Source: Cognatilysobacter bugurensis | Lineage (GTDB): Bacteria; Pseudomonadota; Gammaproteobacteria; Xanthomonadales; Xanthomonadaceae | Direction: 5' to 3' | NCBI RefSeq assembly: GCF_014652095.1 | Contig: NZ_BMYD01000005.1 | Coordinates: 207,652 to 271,651, forward strand | DNA: 64,000 nt | Notes under the pieces: model-generated | Database searches by the model: none | What the model was told of the DNA's origin: nothing | Seen by the model: the letters and a program-made list of their open reading frames with translations, nothing else | Position numbers and translations under genes: made by a program | Shown here: piece by piece, positions 11,300 through 19,577 of the stretch | Position numbering within the stretch: position 1 is the stretch's first letter | Layout: every line of letters begins with the position of its first letter

Positions 11300-13105
11300 A
11301 TGAAGAATTCGATAAAGGCGGTTTGCTGCGTCGTGGGCATTCTGCTGCCGTCGCTAGTGCTTGCATCTGAGTTCTCGGAGCTTTTGCATCGCGCGGACGC
11401 GGTTCGCTCGTCGGACCGCGCTGCGTTCGATAAAAGTCTCGCTCGGCTTGAGGCGCTCAAGGGCGAGGCCAATGCGGTGGAGCGAGCGCATCTGGAGCTG
11501 TTGCTCAATTATCAGAAGGTCATCCGAGGCGACTACCAGAGTGCGCTTGGGAGCGCTTCGGTCATGTTCGATCAGGTGCAGGAGCCGCAGTTGAAGTATC
11601 GCTCCGGCCTGCTGGTGGCGAACATCGCCGCGCTGACGCGCGAGTTCTCACTGGGCTTGCGCTTCCTCGAGAGTGCGTTGGAACTGCGGGAGAAGATCCA
11701 CGACGCTGACATTCGCCACGGCGGCGATGTCGTGGCCGGCAATCTCTATAACCAGTACGGCCAATACGCGCTGGGGCTTGAGCACGCCGAGCGGCTGCTG
11801 TCCGATGCGCCGTCGGCACGGAACCGTTGCTTTGCGGACAAGGTGCGTTTCGAGGCGATGAGTGGCCTGGGGCACTTGGTCGAAACGCGGCCCCACATCC
11901 TGACGTCCATCGCGCGATGCAGCGAGCAAGGGGAAGTGCTGTCCGCCAATGCGATCCGCAGCGTACTCGCGCAACGATGGGCCGCCAATGGAAAGGTGAG
12001 GCAGGCCATCGCATTTCTCGAGGCGAGCCTTCCGGAAGTCGAGGCCACCGGTTACACCCGGCTTATCGGCGAATATCGGGCGCTTCTTGCGACCTATCAG
12101 CTTGAGCTCGGCAACGAAAAGACGGCCGAGATGCATGCGGTCGCCGTCACCGAGTTGAAGGGACAGGACTCGGGCTCGCTGCCGAACGTCATGGCGCGTC
12201 ACGTGCTCTATCGGGTCGCTTTGGGACGCGGAGACACCCGCGCCGCGTTGAACGAGTACCGCCTGTATGCAGAAGCCGACAAGGCACGCCTCGACGACAT
12301 CAAGGCGCGCGAATACGCGTTCCAGCTGAGCCGCCACGAGGTCGCGCAGAAGAATCAGTCGATCGAACTGCTGAAGAGCCAGAACCAGCTCCTGCGTCTC
12401 GAGCAGGAAGTCGCGCACAAGGAACAGTCCAACTCGCAACTGATGATTGCTCTGCTCTTCGTGCTCGCCTCGTCGCTAGGCTACTGGGGCTGGCGCGGGC
12501 GGCGCATGCATCGCACGCTGCGGCAGCTCGCGCAGACCGATAGCCTCACGGGCCTAGCGAATCGCCGGCATTTCCGGGCGCAGTCCGAAGCACTGCTGGC
12601 GCAGGCGCGCCAGCGCGGGCGGCCGATGAGCCTGCTGCTGTTCGACCTCGACCACTTCAAGCAGATCAACGACCAGTGCGGCCACGCGACCGGCGACTGG
12701 GTGCTCAAGGAAGTCGCGCGCGTCGGACGCGTCCACTGCCGGCCCGGCGATGTGTTCGGCCGCATTGGCGGTGAGGAGTTCGCCGTCGCGCTCGTTGACT
12801 GCGACCTGGGCGACGCCGAGATCATCGCCGAGCGTATGCGCGAGGCGATCGCTGTCATCGACGGCCGGGCGAGCGGCTGCCCGTTGCCGGTCTCGGCGAG
12901 CGTCGGGTGCGTCGCAACCTCGGTGTCCGGCCACGAATACGAAACGCTCGTCGCACACGCGGACGCAGCGATGTACCGCTCGAAAGTCGGCGGGCGCAAC
13001 CGCATCTCGCGCTACCAGACCGCGTCGGCGACGCCGGTGCCGGTGCCGGTGCGCATCGAATCGGTTCCTGTCGCCGCTGCACCGGAGGCAATGCGCGCGT
13101 CCTGA
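11300..13105 (+). CDS. Diguanylate cyclase with periplasmic TPR-like sensor domain (1 of tandem pair)
   Basis: 601 aa. An N-terminal signal peptide (MKNSIKAVCCVVGILLPSLVLA) is followed by about 330 residues of helical TPR-like sequence, a coiled-coil stretch (KNQSIELLKSQNQLLRLEQE), one transmembrane helix (about 379-397) and a cytoplasmic GGDEF domain with the active signature GGEEF (490-494). RPGD five residues upstream is an intact RxxD inhibitory site, so the enzyme should make c-di-GMP under product control. The next gene is a close paralogue of the same layout. It begins about 70 bases after the borosin precursor, so read-through from that operon is possible but not shown. The signal sensed is unknown. 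Confidence 0.93.
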   Translation: MKNSIKAVCCVVGILLPSLVLASEFSELLHRADAVRSSDRAAFDKSLARLEALKGEANAVERAHLELLLNYQKVIRGDYQSALGSASVMFDQVQEPQLKYRSGLLVANIAALTREFSLGLRFLESALELREKIHDADIRHGGDVVAGNLYNQYGQYALGLEHAERLLSDAPSARNRCFADKVRFEAMSGLGHLVETRPHILTSIARCSEQGEVLSANAIRSVLAQRWAANGKVRQAIAFLEASLPEVEATGYTRLIGEYRALLATYQLELGNEKTAEMHAVAVTELKGQDSGSLPNVMARHVLYRVALGRGDTRAALNEYRLYAEADKARLDDIKAREYAFQLSRHEVAQKNQSIELLKSQNQLLRLEQEVAHKEQSNSQLMIALLFVLASSLGYWGWRGRRMHRTLRQLAQTDSLTGLANRRHFRAQSEALLAQARQRGRPMSLLLFDLDHFKQINDQCGHATGDWVLKEVARVGRVHCRPGDVFGRIGGEEFAVALVDCDLGDAEIIAERMREAIAVIDGRASGCPLPVSASVGCVATSVSGHEYETLVAHADAAMYRSKVGGRNRISRYQTASATPVPVPVRIESVPVAAAPEAMRAS

Positions 13106-13467
13106 TCGCCTGCGTACGCGATCGTCGTTCGCCTCTCTGACCATCGCGGAGCGACGTGTTCTGTCGCTGCGTCCTTCTTGGCACGCGTGAGCCACTAGTG
13201 CCGATGCCACGCAGTCAATGCCGTCGCGCTGCGGCCGTTCGCAGAAATCGGACTCGCCTCGCCCGCCACTACACCCTTCGTTCCGAGCAGAGCGGCTTCG
13301 CCCCGACGCTCTTTCTTGCTGAACGCATTCAGCCAGATTTTGTTTAGCCGAACCAGGCGGGTCGTGAAGTTCGTGTGATGATTCGCACGCGCAACGCGGT
13401 GCATGCATCGTGGTTGAGGATCGGACGCCCCGACGTGGGCGGTGCAAGACAGGACAGGTTGAAGCGT
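13106..13467 (+). other. Spacer between the two tandem diguanylate cyclase genes
   Basis: 362 bases with no convincing gene. A small hairpin at 13318-13333 (GCTGAA, 4-base loop, TTCAGC) followed by a T-rich run to about 13346 could be a weak terminator for the first cyclase. I see no c-di-GMP riboswitch core. The last 90 bases stay open in frame with the second cyclase and might be its 5' coding sequence if an upstream start (GTG 13375 or ATG 13378) is used. Confidence 0.4.
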
Positions 13468-15288
13468 GTGAGCGGGCAGGGTGTTCGGAAATGGCTGGCG
13501 GCGGCGGGCATGGCCCTGTGGCTGCCATGCGTCGCGTGGGCGGCGGACCTTCAGCCGCTGCTCGACCGCGCTGACGCGGTGCGCAGCTCCGACCCAGCGC
13601 AGTTCGAGGCGCTGCTGAGTGCGATCGACGCCGCTGAGCCACAGGCGACTCAGGCGCAGCGCGAGCATATTCGACTTCTGCGCGCCTACTTCACGGCTGT
13701 CCGCGGAGAGATGGATCACGCAGCGACGCAAGCCGAGAACCTCTTCGCCACTGCTCAGCAGCCCACGATCCGGTTCCGGGCCGGGATGCTCGCGGCGAAC
13801 ACCGAAGTGATTACACGGGACTTCCCCGAGGCGCTTCGGTATTTGGACCAAGCCCTTGCGCAGATGGACTCAGTCACGGACGAGCACACTCGCGAAGAAG
13901 GGCAGCGCGTCGCCGCAACGGTCTACAACCTGGCCGGGCGCTATCAGAAAGGGCTCGACCATGCGCGGAGCGTGGTGGCCTCTCCGTTGTCCGAAAAGTC
14001 CCTGTGTGTCGCACGGCATCTCGAAGTCGAGGCGCTCCTGCATCTTGGGCAGCCCGCCGAGGATGCATACGTGCAAGGTGCGATCGCACAATGCGCGATT
14101 CAGGGCGACCTGGTCGCGGCCGGACTGCTGCGTCGCGACCTTGCAATCAAGTGGGCGGGAGAAGGTCGCACGGCCGATGCGGTCTCGATGCTGGAACGGC
14201 ACTGGAGTGACGTCGAAACGACGCGCTATCCACTGCTCGCGGCGATTACCCGCGCTCTGATCGCTGACTACCGTCTGCAGCTCGGCGACGTCGCTGGCGC
14301 GCACGCGCAGGCGCGAACAGTGCATGCGATGCCGCAACTCGATCCGCACTCCTTGCCCATCATTACTGCGCACCGCGTGCTCTACGAGGTCGCCAAACGC
14401 CGCGGCGATGCCGCCACCGCGCTCGCCGAGCACGAGCACTATGCGGTCGCCGATAAGGCCCGGCTCGACGAAGTCCAGGCACGCGAAGTGGCGATCCAGC
14501 TCGGCAAGCTCGAACTGACGACGAAGAACCAGTCGATCGAACTGCTCAGTGAGCGCAACCGGGTGCTGCAACTTCAGCATGAGGTCGCGCGTGCCGACAT
14601 GTGGAACGCGCGGTCGGGCATTGCGCTGCTGGCGCTGTTCGCGCTTGCGCTCGCGGCGTGGGGCTGGCGCGGCCGGCGCATGCAGACTGCGCTGCGTAAG
14701 CTTGCGCAATCCGACCCGCTGACGGGCGTCGCGAACCGGCTGCACTTCCGCGCGCAGGCCGAGGCGTCGCTGGCGCGCGCCGCCCAGCACTCGCGGCCTG
14801 CCAGCGTGCTGATGTTCGACCTCGACCACTTCAAGCGCATCAACGACTGCTTCGGCCACGCGGCGGGCGATCGTCTGCTCGTCGACGTGGCGCGCGCCGT
14901 GCAGGTCCATTGCCGTCCGGAGGACGTGTTCGGTCGCCTCGGCGGCGAGGAATTCGCGGTGCTGCTCGCCGACTGCGACCTCGAGCAGGCCCGTAAGGTG
15001 GCGCAGGCGATGCGCGAGTCGATCGCGGTGATCGACACGCGTGCGCTCGGCTGTCCGCTGCCGATATCGGCCAGCTTCGGGTGCGCGTCGACTGCGCTGT
15101 CGGGCTCGCATTTTGAAACGCTCGCTGCGCACGCGGACGCGGCGATGTACCGCGCCAAGACGGGCGGCCGGAACCGCGTTGTCGTGCATCGCGGCGCGCC
15201 CGACGACGCGGGTATCACAACGTCACCGCCGGTTGTCGTTGCGCCCGATGCGCGCTCGCCACGGCCGCGCCTGCAACGCACGGTCTGA
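13468..15288 (+). CDS. Diguanylate cyclase with periplasmic TPR-like sensor domain (2 of tandem pair)
   Basis: 606 aa and clearly paralogous to its upstream neighbour (both start the mature part with LLxRADAVRSSD and share KNQSIELL, the WGWRGRRM membrane exit, and the GGDEF domain). I prefer the GTG at 13468 because AGGACAGG precedes it and it begins a clean signal peptide (MSGQGVRKWLAAAGMALWL...). An in-frame GTG/ATG at 13375/13378 would hide the signal peptide behind 31 extra residues. GGEEF is at about 492-496 with RPED as an intact RxxD inhibitory site. A bidirectional terminator follows. Confidence 0.92.
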   Translation: MSGQGVRKWLAAAGMALWLPCVAWAADLQPLLDRADAVRSSDPAQFEALLSAIDAAEPQATQAQREHIRLLRAYFTAVRGEMDHAATQAENLFATAQQPTIRFRAGMLAANTEVITRDFPEALRYLDQALAQMDSVTDEHTREEGQRVAATVYNLAGRYQKGLDHARSVVASPLSEKSLCVARHLEVEALLHLGQPAEDAYVQGAIAQCAIQGDLVAAGLLRRDLAIKWAGEGRTADAVSMLERHWSDVETTRYPLLAAITRALIADYRLQLGDVAGAHAQARTVHAMPQLDPHSLPIITAHRVLYEVAKRRGDAATALAEHEHYAVADKARLDEVQAREVAIQLGKLELTTKNQSIELLSERNRVLQLQHEVARADMWNARSGIALLALFALALAAWGWRGRRMQTALRKLAQSDPLTGVANRLHFRAQAEASLARAAQHSRPASVLMFDLDHFKRINDCFGHAAGDRLLVDVARAVQVHCRPEDVFGRLGGEEFAVLLADCDLEQARKVAQAMRESIAVIDTRALGCPLPISASFGCASTALSGSHFETLAAHADAAMYRAKTGGRNRVVVHRGAPDDAGITTSPPVVVAPDARSPRPRLQRTV

Positions 15289-15328
15289 CTTCACCACGGC
15301 CTGGTCAGCGCTGCGGCCGGGCAACAAA

Positions 15329-15352
15329 AAACCCGCCTTTCGGCGGGTTTCT
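15329..15352. terminator. Bidirectional terminator between a cyclase gene and rpmG
   Basis: Nine-base-pair stem (AAACCCGCC / GGCGGGTTT) with a TTTC loop, A-run on the left and T-run on the right, placed between convergent genes; it can end transcripts from both sides. Confidence 0.9.
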
Positions 15353-15380
15353 TGTGGAAGCAATCAAGGTGCCGGAAGGC

Positions 15381-15545
15381 TCACTTGATCTTGCCTTCCT
15401 TGTACGGCACGTGCTTGCGCACGACCGGATCGTACTTCTTGATTTCCATCTTGCCGGGCGTGTTCTTCTTGTTCTTGTCGGTCGTGTAGAAGTGACCGGT
15501 GCCGGCCGTCGAGATCAGACGGATCTTGTCGCGCTTGGAAGCCAT
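15381..15545 (-). CDS. rpmG: 50S ribosomal protein L33
   Basis: 54-aa protein reading [17 protein letters not shown] at the start and [14 protein letters not shown] at the end, the full L33. It lacks the CxxC zinc-binding pairs, so it is the zinc-free form. It lies 10 bases downstream of rpmB, the usual two-gene operon, and ends just before the shared terminator. Confidence 0.97.
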   Translation of the reverse strand: MASKRDKIRLISTAGTGHFYTTDKNKKNTPGKMEIKKYDPVVRKHVPYKEGKIK

Positions 15546-15555
15546 GATTCAGTCC

Positions 15556-15792
15556 TCAGATCTTTTCGCCACGGGCGCGCAGATCGGCGAGGACGGCATC
15601 GATGCCGTTCTTGTCGATGGTGCGCAGGGCATTCGCGGACACGCGAAGCTTCACCCAACGGTTTTCGGAAGCGACCCAGAAGCGGCGCTCATGCAGGTTC
15701 GGCATGAAACGGCGGCGGGTTTTGTTCATGGCATGCGAGACGTTGTTGCCGGTCGTCGTTCGCTTGCCCGTTACTTGGCATACGCGGGACAT
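15556..15792 (-). CDS. rpmB: 50S ribosomal protein L28
   Basis: 78-aa protein, start [17 protein letters not shown], with the family motif [16 protein letters not shown]. The frame is open further upstream, but the conserved family start is the ATG at 15792. It is the first gene of rpmB-rpmG; the candidate promoter lies about 200 bases upstream, giving an unusually long leader. Confidence 0.97.
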   Translation of the reverse strand: MSRVCQVTGKRTTTGNNVSHAMNKTRRRFMPNLHERRFWVASENRWVKLRVSANALRTIDKNGIDAVLADLRARGEKI

Positions 15793-16377
15793 TACGCACC
15801 TCGAGAGGTATTGGGCTTCCCTTGGCCAGGGAGGCGGCGGCCCCGCCACCGCCCGAAGGCGACAGCACGCGATGCAGGCTGGAAATCCGCAGCAGGCTGC
15901 GGGGACGCTGCACCATGGCAGGCCGGAATCGCGTTTCCGGCGGTGCCCGGACGCCCACAAGGGACGCGCCGGACGCAGCGAGCCGGGCATTATGCCGACC
16001 GTGGCGCGGCGCCGCAAATCCGGCTGCGGAACGGCGGCTCAGGTCGCTGAACACATCGGCTTTCGACGCCATTCGGACGGTCGCTCGGCGGAGCTCGGGA
16101 TCGCAGTCCTGATGGCAGGCCCGCCGCTGCGGCGATGCATGCGTCGGGTTCTATTCGAGCCGGCAGGCGAGGGGCCCGATCCGGGGCGGGAGGGCGCGCA
16201 ACGCCGACCTGCCCGTGGCGGACCTGCGCTTCGGCGGCAAGCAGAGCACCGAGGCCGGCCGTGCTGCCAACGCGGGCCGCTGATCGACAGCCGGGTTTGC
16301 CCGCCTCGCGCATCGACGGGTTGGGGCGGCGCTGCAGCGCCTGCCGGTTGGTCTGACGCCTTTCGGAACGCGTCGCG
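15793..16377. other. 585-base non-coding region between rpmB and parB
   Basis: No gene could be supported on either strand: open frames here have no family features or ribosome sites. The left part would be the transcribed leader of rpmB (minus strand). The promoter candidate at 15989-16017 is the only clear signal. I looked for a parS palindrome because parB is adjacent and did not see one. Confidence 0.5.
15989..16017 (-). promoter_or_regulatory. Candidate sigma-70 promoter of rpmB-rpmG
   Basis: On the minus strand TTGCGG, a 17-base spacer, then CATAAT. The bases after the -10 (GCCCGGCTCGCTG) nearly match those after the rRNA-type promoter at the right end of the window (GTGCGGCTCGCTG). 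The transcript start would be near 15980, about 190 bases before the L28 start codon. Confidence 0.6.
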
Positions 16378-17283
16378 TCAGTCGACGCGACCGCGCAGCT
16401 TCTCGAGCACGCCGTCGAGCGAATCGAGGTCGGTGTAGTGGATCACCAGCCGGCCCTTGCCGCCGCGGCCGTGCATCACGTTGACCTTGGTGTTGAGCGA
16501 CTCCGACAGCTCGCGCTCGAGGCTGGCGATGTCCGCCTGCGGCGCGGGCTTGGCCGCGCGCGTCTTGCCGCGCACCGGCGCGACCTGGCCGGCGACGCTC
16601 TGCTGGACGCGGTGCTCGACCTCGCGGACCGACCAGCCGTGCTCGGCCGCCTGTCGCGCGAGCGCGATCGCCGCCTGCGGCACGAGCGCGAGCAGCGCGC
16701 GCGCATGGCCCATCTCGATCGCGCGTGTCTCCACGAGCGTGCGGATCTCGGGCGGCAGTTCGAGCAGGCGCAGCAGGTTCGACACCGCGGCGCGCGAACG
16801 GCCGACGGCTTCGGCGGCCTGCGCATGCGTGAGGTCGAACTCGTCGATGAGCCGCTGCAGCGCGTTCGCCTCTTCAAGCGGGTTCAGATCCTCGCGCTGG
16901 ATGTTCTCGATCAGCGCCATCGCGACGACCGTGCGGTCGTCGACTTCGCGGATCACCGCGGGCACTTCGAGCAGGCCGGCGAGCTTGGACGCGCGCCAGC
17001 GGCGTTCGCCGGCGATGATCTCGTACGTAGCGTCGCGCGCGATCTCGCGCACGACGATCGGCTGGATCACGCCCTGCGCCTTGATCGATTCAGCGAGCTC
17101 GGCAAGCTTGTCCTGGTCCCAGTGCTGGCGCGGCTGGTAACGGCCCGCCACGAGCGATTCGACCGGCAGCGTGCGCAGGATGTCGCCGGGCTGCGCCTCG
17201 ACGATCGCCGGTGCCTCGGCGGCCTTCGCCGGGCCGAGCAGGGCCTCGAGCCCGCGGCCGAGTCCGCGCTTCTTGACGTTCAT
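16378..17283 (-). CDS. parB: Chromosome-partitioning protein ParB
   Basis: 301-aa CTP-dependent DNA clamp that loads at parS. Start MNVKKRGLGRGLEALLG is the classical N-terminus. The CTP-binding domain has GERRWRASKLAGL and ENIQREDLNPLEEA, followed by a helix-turn-helix (THAQAAEAVGRSRAAVSNLLRLL) and a C-terminal dimerisation domain. Its ATG overlaps the parA stop (ATGA), so translation is probably coupled. The rsmG-parA-parB order is the common one near oriC. Confidence 0.97.
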   Translation of the reverse strand: MNVKKRGLGRGLEALLGPAKAAEAPAIVEAQPGDILRTLPVESLVAGRYQPRQHWDQDKLAELAESIKAQGVIQPIVVREIARDATYEIIAGERRWRASKLAGLLEVPAVIREVDDRTVVAMALIENIQREDLNPLEEANALQRLIDEFDLTHAQAAEAVGRSRAAVSNLLRLLELPPEIRTLVETRAIEMGHARALLALVPQAAIALARQAAEHGWSVREVEHRVQQSVAGQVAPVRGKTRAAKPAPQADIASLERELSESLNTKVNVMHGRGGKGRLVIHYTDLDSLDGVLEKLRGRVD

Positions 17284-18101
17284 GCGACGCCGCTCCCCAT
17301 CGGCAGGTGCTTCGCCGTCTGCTTCGCCTCGGCGTCGCGTTCGCGCTGGCGGCGCAGCACTTCACCGGCCAGGCCCAGGTATGCAATGCCGCCGCGGCTG
17401 CCCTTGTCGTAGCCGACGATGCTCTGGCCGTGGCTCGGCGCTTCGGCGAGGCGCACGTTGCGCGGCACGATCGTGCGGAACACGCGGTCGCCGAAGTGGT
17501 TGATGAGTTCGGCCGACACCGCGTTCGCGAGGTTGTTGCGCACGTCGAACATCGTGCGCAACACGCCTTCGATCTCCAGCTTCGGATTCAGGCGCCCGCG
17601 GATCGCCTCGATCGTGTCGAGCAGCGCGCTGATGCCTTCGAGCGCGTAGTACTCGCACTGCATCGGCACGATGATCGAGTCGGCCACGGTCAGCGCGTTG
17701 AGCGTGAGCAGGCTCAGCGCCGGGGGGCAGTCGATGAGGATGAAGTCGTACTCGTCGACGAGCGGCGCGAGCGCGGCCTTGAGGCGCTGCTCACGCTCGT
17801 CCTGCGCCATGAGCTGGATTTCGGCCGCGGTGAGGTCGATGTTGCCCGGCAGCAGGTCGAAGTCCTCGGCGGTGCGCACGATGGCCGTGCGCACGTCGCT
17901 CTCGCCGAGCAGCACGTCGGTCACCGACGTTTCGATCTCGCGCTTGTTGACGCCGCTGCCCATCGTCGCGTTGCCCTGCGGGTCGAGGTCGACCAGCAGC
18001 ACGCGCTTGGGCGTGCGCGCGAGCGCGGCGGCGAGATTGACCGCCGTGGTGGTCTTGCCGACTCCGCCTTTTTGATTGGCGACGGCGATGATGCGGGCCA
18101 T
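17280..18101 (-). CDS. parA: Chromosome-partitioning ATPase ParA (Soj)
   Basis: 273-aa deviant-Walker ATPase that moves ParB-bound origins. MARIIAVANQKGGVGKTT gives the KGGVGKT Walker A; DLDPQGNATMG and IDCPPALSLLTLNAL are the A' and B motifs. I use the ATG at 18101; 22 extra upstream codons are open but precede the family start. Confidence 0.97.
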   Translation of the reverse strand: MARIIAVANQKGGVGKTTTAVNLAAALARTPKRVLLVDLDPQGNATMGSGVNKREIETSVTDVLLGESDVRTAIVRTAEDFDLLPGNIDLTAAEIQLMAQDEREQRLKAALAPLVDEYDFILIDCPPALSLLTLNALTVADSIIVPMQCEYYALEGISALLDTIEAIRGRLNPKLEIEGVLRTMFDVRNNLANAVSAELINHFGDRVFRTIVPRNVRLAEAPSHGQSIVGYDKGSRGGIAYLGLAGEVLRRQRERDAEAKQTAKHLPMGSGVA

Positions 18102-18216
18102 GCGGCTCGTCCTGCGGGCTGGAAACGGGAAGGCCGGCCCCGGGCCGGACCGGGGATTATGCGGCATCGTGCCCGCGGCCCGGCCGTGACGCGCGCCGCC
18201 GTTGCCGGCAACGCGC

Positions 18217-18873
18217 TCAGTGCGCGCGTTCGACGATCACCAGGTGGCGCTCGGCGTCGAGGCCCGGCACGCGCAACGGATGTGAGGCTTCCAGACGCCA
18301 GCCGGCGGGCAGCGCGGCGATTTCGTCCGCCGGGTGCACGCCTTTCATCGCGAGCAGCACGCCGTCCTCGCGCAGCAGGTGGCCGCCGAGTTCGACGATC
18401 AGCGGCAGCGTGGCGAGCGCGCGGGCAGTGATTGCGCCGTACGCGCCGGGCTCGTCGAGGGCCTCGATGCGCGATTCGGCCACGCGCACGTCGCGCAGGC
18501 CGAGCTGGCGGACGGCTTCGCGCATGAAGCGCGCTTTCTTGCCGGCGCTCTCGACGAGCGTGACGCGCAGGCCCGGTTTGACGATCGCGAGTGGGATGCC
18601 CGGCAGCCCGGCCCCGGTGCCGAGGTCGGCGAGCGCGCCGCCGGACTCGACGAGCGGATCGACGTAGCGGTGCATCGCGAGCGAATCGAGCAGGTGCTTG
18701 TCGACCATCTCGGCCGGGTCGCGCACCGCGGTGAGGTTGTAGGTCTTGTTCCAGCGCGCGAGCAGCGCGAGGTAATCGAGCAGCGGCGCGACGAAGCGGC
18801 GGTCGAGGCCGAGCGCGTCGAGGCCGGCGGCGAGCCGTGCGTCGAGGCCGGCGGGCAGGGCAGGGGTGTTCAT
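18217..18873 (-). CDS. rsmG: 16S rRNA (guanine527-N7)-methyltransferase
   Basis: 218 aa, SAM-binding Rossmann fold with [18 protein letters not shown] and the typical [24 protein letters not shown]... region. It modifies G527 of 16S rRNA in the decoding centre. It sits upstream of parA in the usual order, 115 bases away. Confidence 0.96.
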   Translation of the reverse strand: MNTPALPAGLDARLAAGLDALGLDRRFVAPLLDYLALLARWNKTYNLTAVRDPAEMVDKHLLDSLAMHRYVDPLVESGGALADLGTGAGLPGIPLAIVKPGLRVTLVESAGKKARFMREAVRQLGLRDVRVAESRIEALDEPGAYGAITARALATLPLIVELGGHLLREDGVLLAMKGVHPADEIAALPAGWRLEASHPLRVPGLDAERHLVIVERAH

Positions 18874-18898
18874 GCGGGCGCAGTATGCCCGCGGCCGC

Positions 18899-19498
18899 TC
18901 ACCACGGGCGCCACGCGAGCGCGGCGAGGTAACCCGGATCGGGCGTCCACATCCGGATTGCCCAGTGCGTGGGATCGCCGAGTGCGGCGTCGCACGCCAC
19001 GAGGCGTGGCCCGGGATCGAGCGCGAATTCGAGCCGGTGCAGGCCGAACGAGAGCCCGTGCCCGTGGGCCTTCAGCACGGCCTCTTTCGCGCACCACAGC
19101 CGCACGAACGCCGCCTCGCGCGCGTCGGCCGGCAGCGCGGCGAGCGCATCGGCCTCGGCGGCGCAGAAGAACCGGCGCGCCAGTTCGAGCGCGCGCGGCC
19201 GCGGGCGCAGCCGCTCGAGGTCGACGCCGATGCGCCCGGCCGGCGCGAGCCCGACGAGCAGGCGCTCGCCGCTGTGGCTCCAATTGCAGTCGCGCGTGCC
19301 GTGGCCGCTCAACTGCGGCCGGCCGCGTGCATCGCGATCTAGCCCGATGCCGGCCGGCGCGACGCCGAGCGCCTGCGCCAGCCACTCGCGCGCGACCGGC
19401 TCGGCCGCGGCCGGCGCGCGGTGTTCGAGCACGGCCGCGGCGACGGGCAGGTCGCCGATTGCGGGCATGGGGGGCGGGACAGGGGCGGGCGCGTGCAT
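18899..19498 (-). CDS. 4'-phosphopantetheinyl transferase (Sfp/EntD type)
   Basis: 199 aa. Transfers phosphopantetheine from CoA to carrier proteins. Seen: [15 protein letters not shown], then the magnesium-binding [11 protein letters not shown] and [14 protein letters not shown] with the conserved Asp, Glu and Lys. It is divergent from an AMP-ligase gene 79 bases away, a pairing typical of aryl-polyene/xanthomonadin clusters, so its carrier may be the ACP of such a pathway encoded elsewhere. That role is inference. An internal ATG (MPAIGD, 19467) is an alternative start. Confidence 0.9.
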   Translation of the reverse strand: MHAPAPVPPPMPAIGDLPVAAAVLEHRAPAAAEPVAREWLAQALGVAPAGIGLDRDARGRPQLSGHGTRDCNWSHSGERLLVGLAPAGRIGVDLERLRPRPRALELARRFFCAAEADALAALPADAREAAFVRLWCAKEAVLKAHGHGLSFGLHRLEFALDPGPRLVACDAALGDPTHWAIRMWTPDPGYLAALAWRPW

Positions 19499-19577
19499 TG
19501 CGAGACGTGCGTGGGCCGGACGCGCGAGCGTAAGCTACCCACGGGGCGCGGCCGAAGCCGCCACGCACGGCATCGAC

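Noticed and set aside
13106..13467. Possible c-di-GMP riboswitch between the two cyclases
   Set aside because: Looked for the conserved GEMM core and found no match; no clear aptamer helices.
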